Positions 63,581 through 64,000 of a stretch of 64,000 bases of DNA are shown in pieces. The stretch is from assembly GCA_032622095.1 (NCBI GenBank), contig CP136064.1:255975863-256039862 (forward strand), read 5' to 3'. This stretch comes from Siphonodentalium dalli (lineage: Eukaryota > Mollusca > Scaphopoda > Gadilida > Siphonodentaliidae). Every line of letters begins with the position of its first letter. The first letter of the stretch is position 1. The notes below the pieces were generated by a model. The model made no database searches. It was not told the origin of the DNA and saw only the letters and a list, made by a program, of their open reading frames with translations. A program made the position numbers and the translations under genes.

Positions 63581-64000
63581 GCGACACGAAGCAAAATTGC
63601 TCACAAAGTCGCTGAAATCTTGCAATTTAGAGTTGAGACCTTCATATACAGTGAAGTGCATTATTAAGGAACATGTAATAACTAATAACGGGCGCATACA
63701 GCTAGAGCAGAGATTCATGGCATGACCTATAACCTGACTAACCTGTGCGTTCGTAAAAAAAACTTATGTTTACTAAATTTGTTCTTCTATAAAGACAATT
63801 TTTGTCATTAACGCTTTCATTACTGAACGCCCACCCAGTTTTAAAATTATACTTGGCATGGTCTACCACACAAGGTTCTGGGGAACTTTTAACATTAAAT
63901 TGTATTATATATTAATTAAATGCAATGACTTTCGATGGTGAGATAATTTGCGTTAGTTTATCGCCAATAGCTGCGTCCCGAATTGAGATGTAAATATTCA
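63500..64000. other. Unassigned end of window
   Basis: TTAACGCTTTCATTACTGAA and CCCACCCAGTTTTAAAATTA near 63811-63850 resemble the reverse F end seen at 12962; otherwise nothing recognised. Confidence 0.4.

Overview
The window reads as non-coding or intronic DNA from a repeat-dense animal genome. It is AT-rich, shows no long open reading frame or gene-dense strand, and is full of short non-autonomous DNA transposons (MITEs) and minisatellites. A lophotrochozoan invertebrate, perhaps a mollusc, is a guess from general sequence flavour and one retrotransposon fragment. No complete gene, tRNA, rRNA or CRISPR array could be supported. Nearly every short ORF falls in a repeat. The only coding-like stretches are a candidate first exon near 43.5 kb, a weaker candidate near 30.6 kb, and a broken fragment of a LINE-type C-terminal domain near 21.3 kb.

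Six repeat families explain most of the structure; letters are local names. Family A is a palindrome of about 213 bp flanked by TA, starting CAGTAATGCC and ending GGCATTACTG (Tc1/mariner/pogo-type ends), with 28 copies or pieces. Families B, C, E and F end in TTAA plus CCCTTT- or CCTTCC-like inverted repeats, as piggyBac-type elements do. B is about 390 bp with two hairpins, C about 240 bp with one, E about 230-260 bp with two, and F about 240 bp with a central palindrome. B, C and E carry versions of the same roughly 70 bp hairpin (CCAATGCATTCTCTTATATA and its complement) although their termini differ. Family D is about 440 bp (or a 253 bp short form), starts CAAGCCTTGAAATAGTGTG, and shows 8-bp target duplications in three copies, as hAT elements do.

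Layout: 0-3 kb holds a 163-bp tandem array, A copies and a 43-bp minisatellite. 3-20 kb mixes A to F, with frequent nesting and end-to-end insertion at a shared TTAA, plus two local duplications and a 46-bp tandem array. 20-25 kb has a foldback, the LINE fragment and a 2.77 kb long-TIR element packed with CGAAA/CGATA motifs. 25-60 kb continues the mixture with several short-distance duplications and tandem arrays, including one with alternating 64/68-bp spacing. 60.3-61.8 kb is a 30-bp minisatellite of about 50 units, and the rest is mostly plain sequence with two A copies.

The most interesting theme is a foldback economy. Almost every mobile family is built from hairpins, one hairpin module is shared by three TTAA families, family A arms share private mutations within a copy, and single arms of A appear to have moved as TA-flanked elements. 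No new protein-coding system was found.
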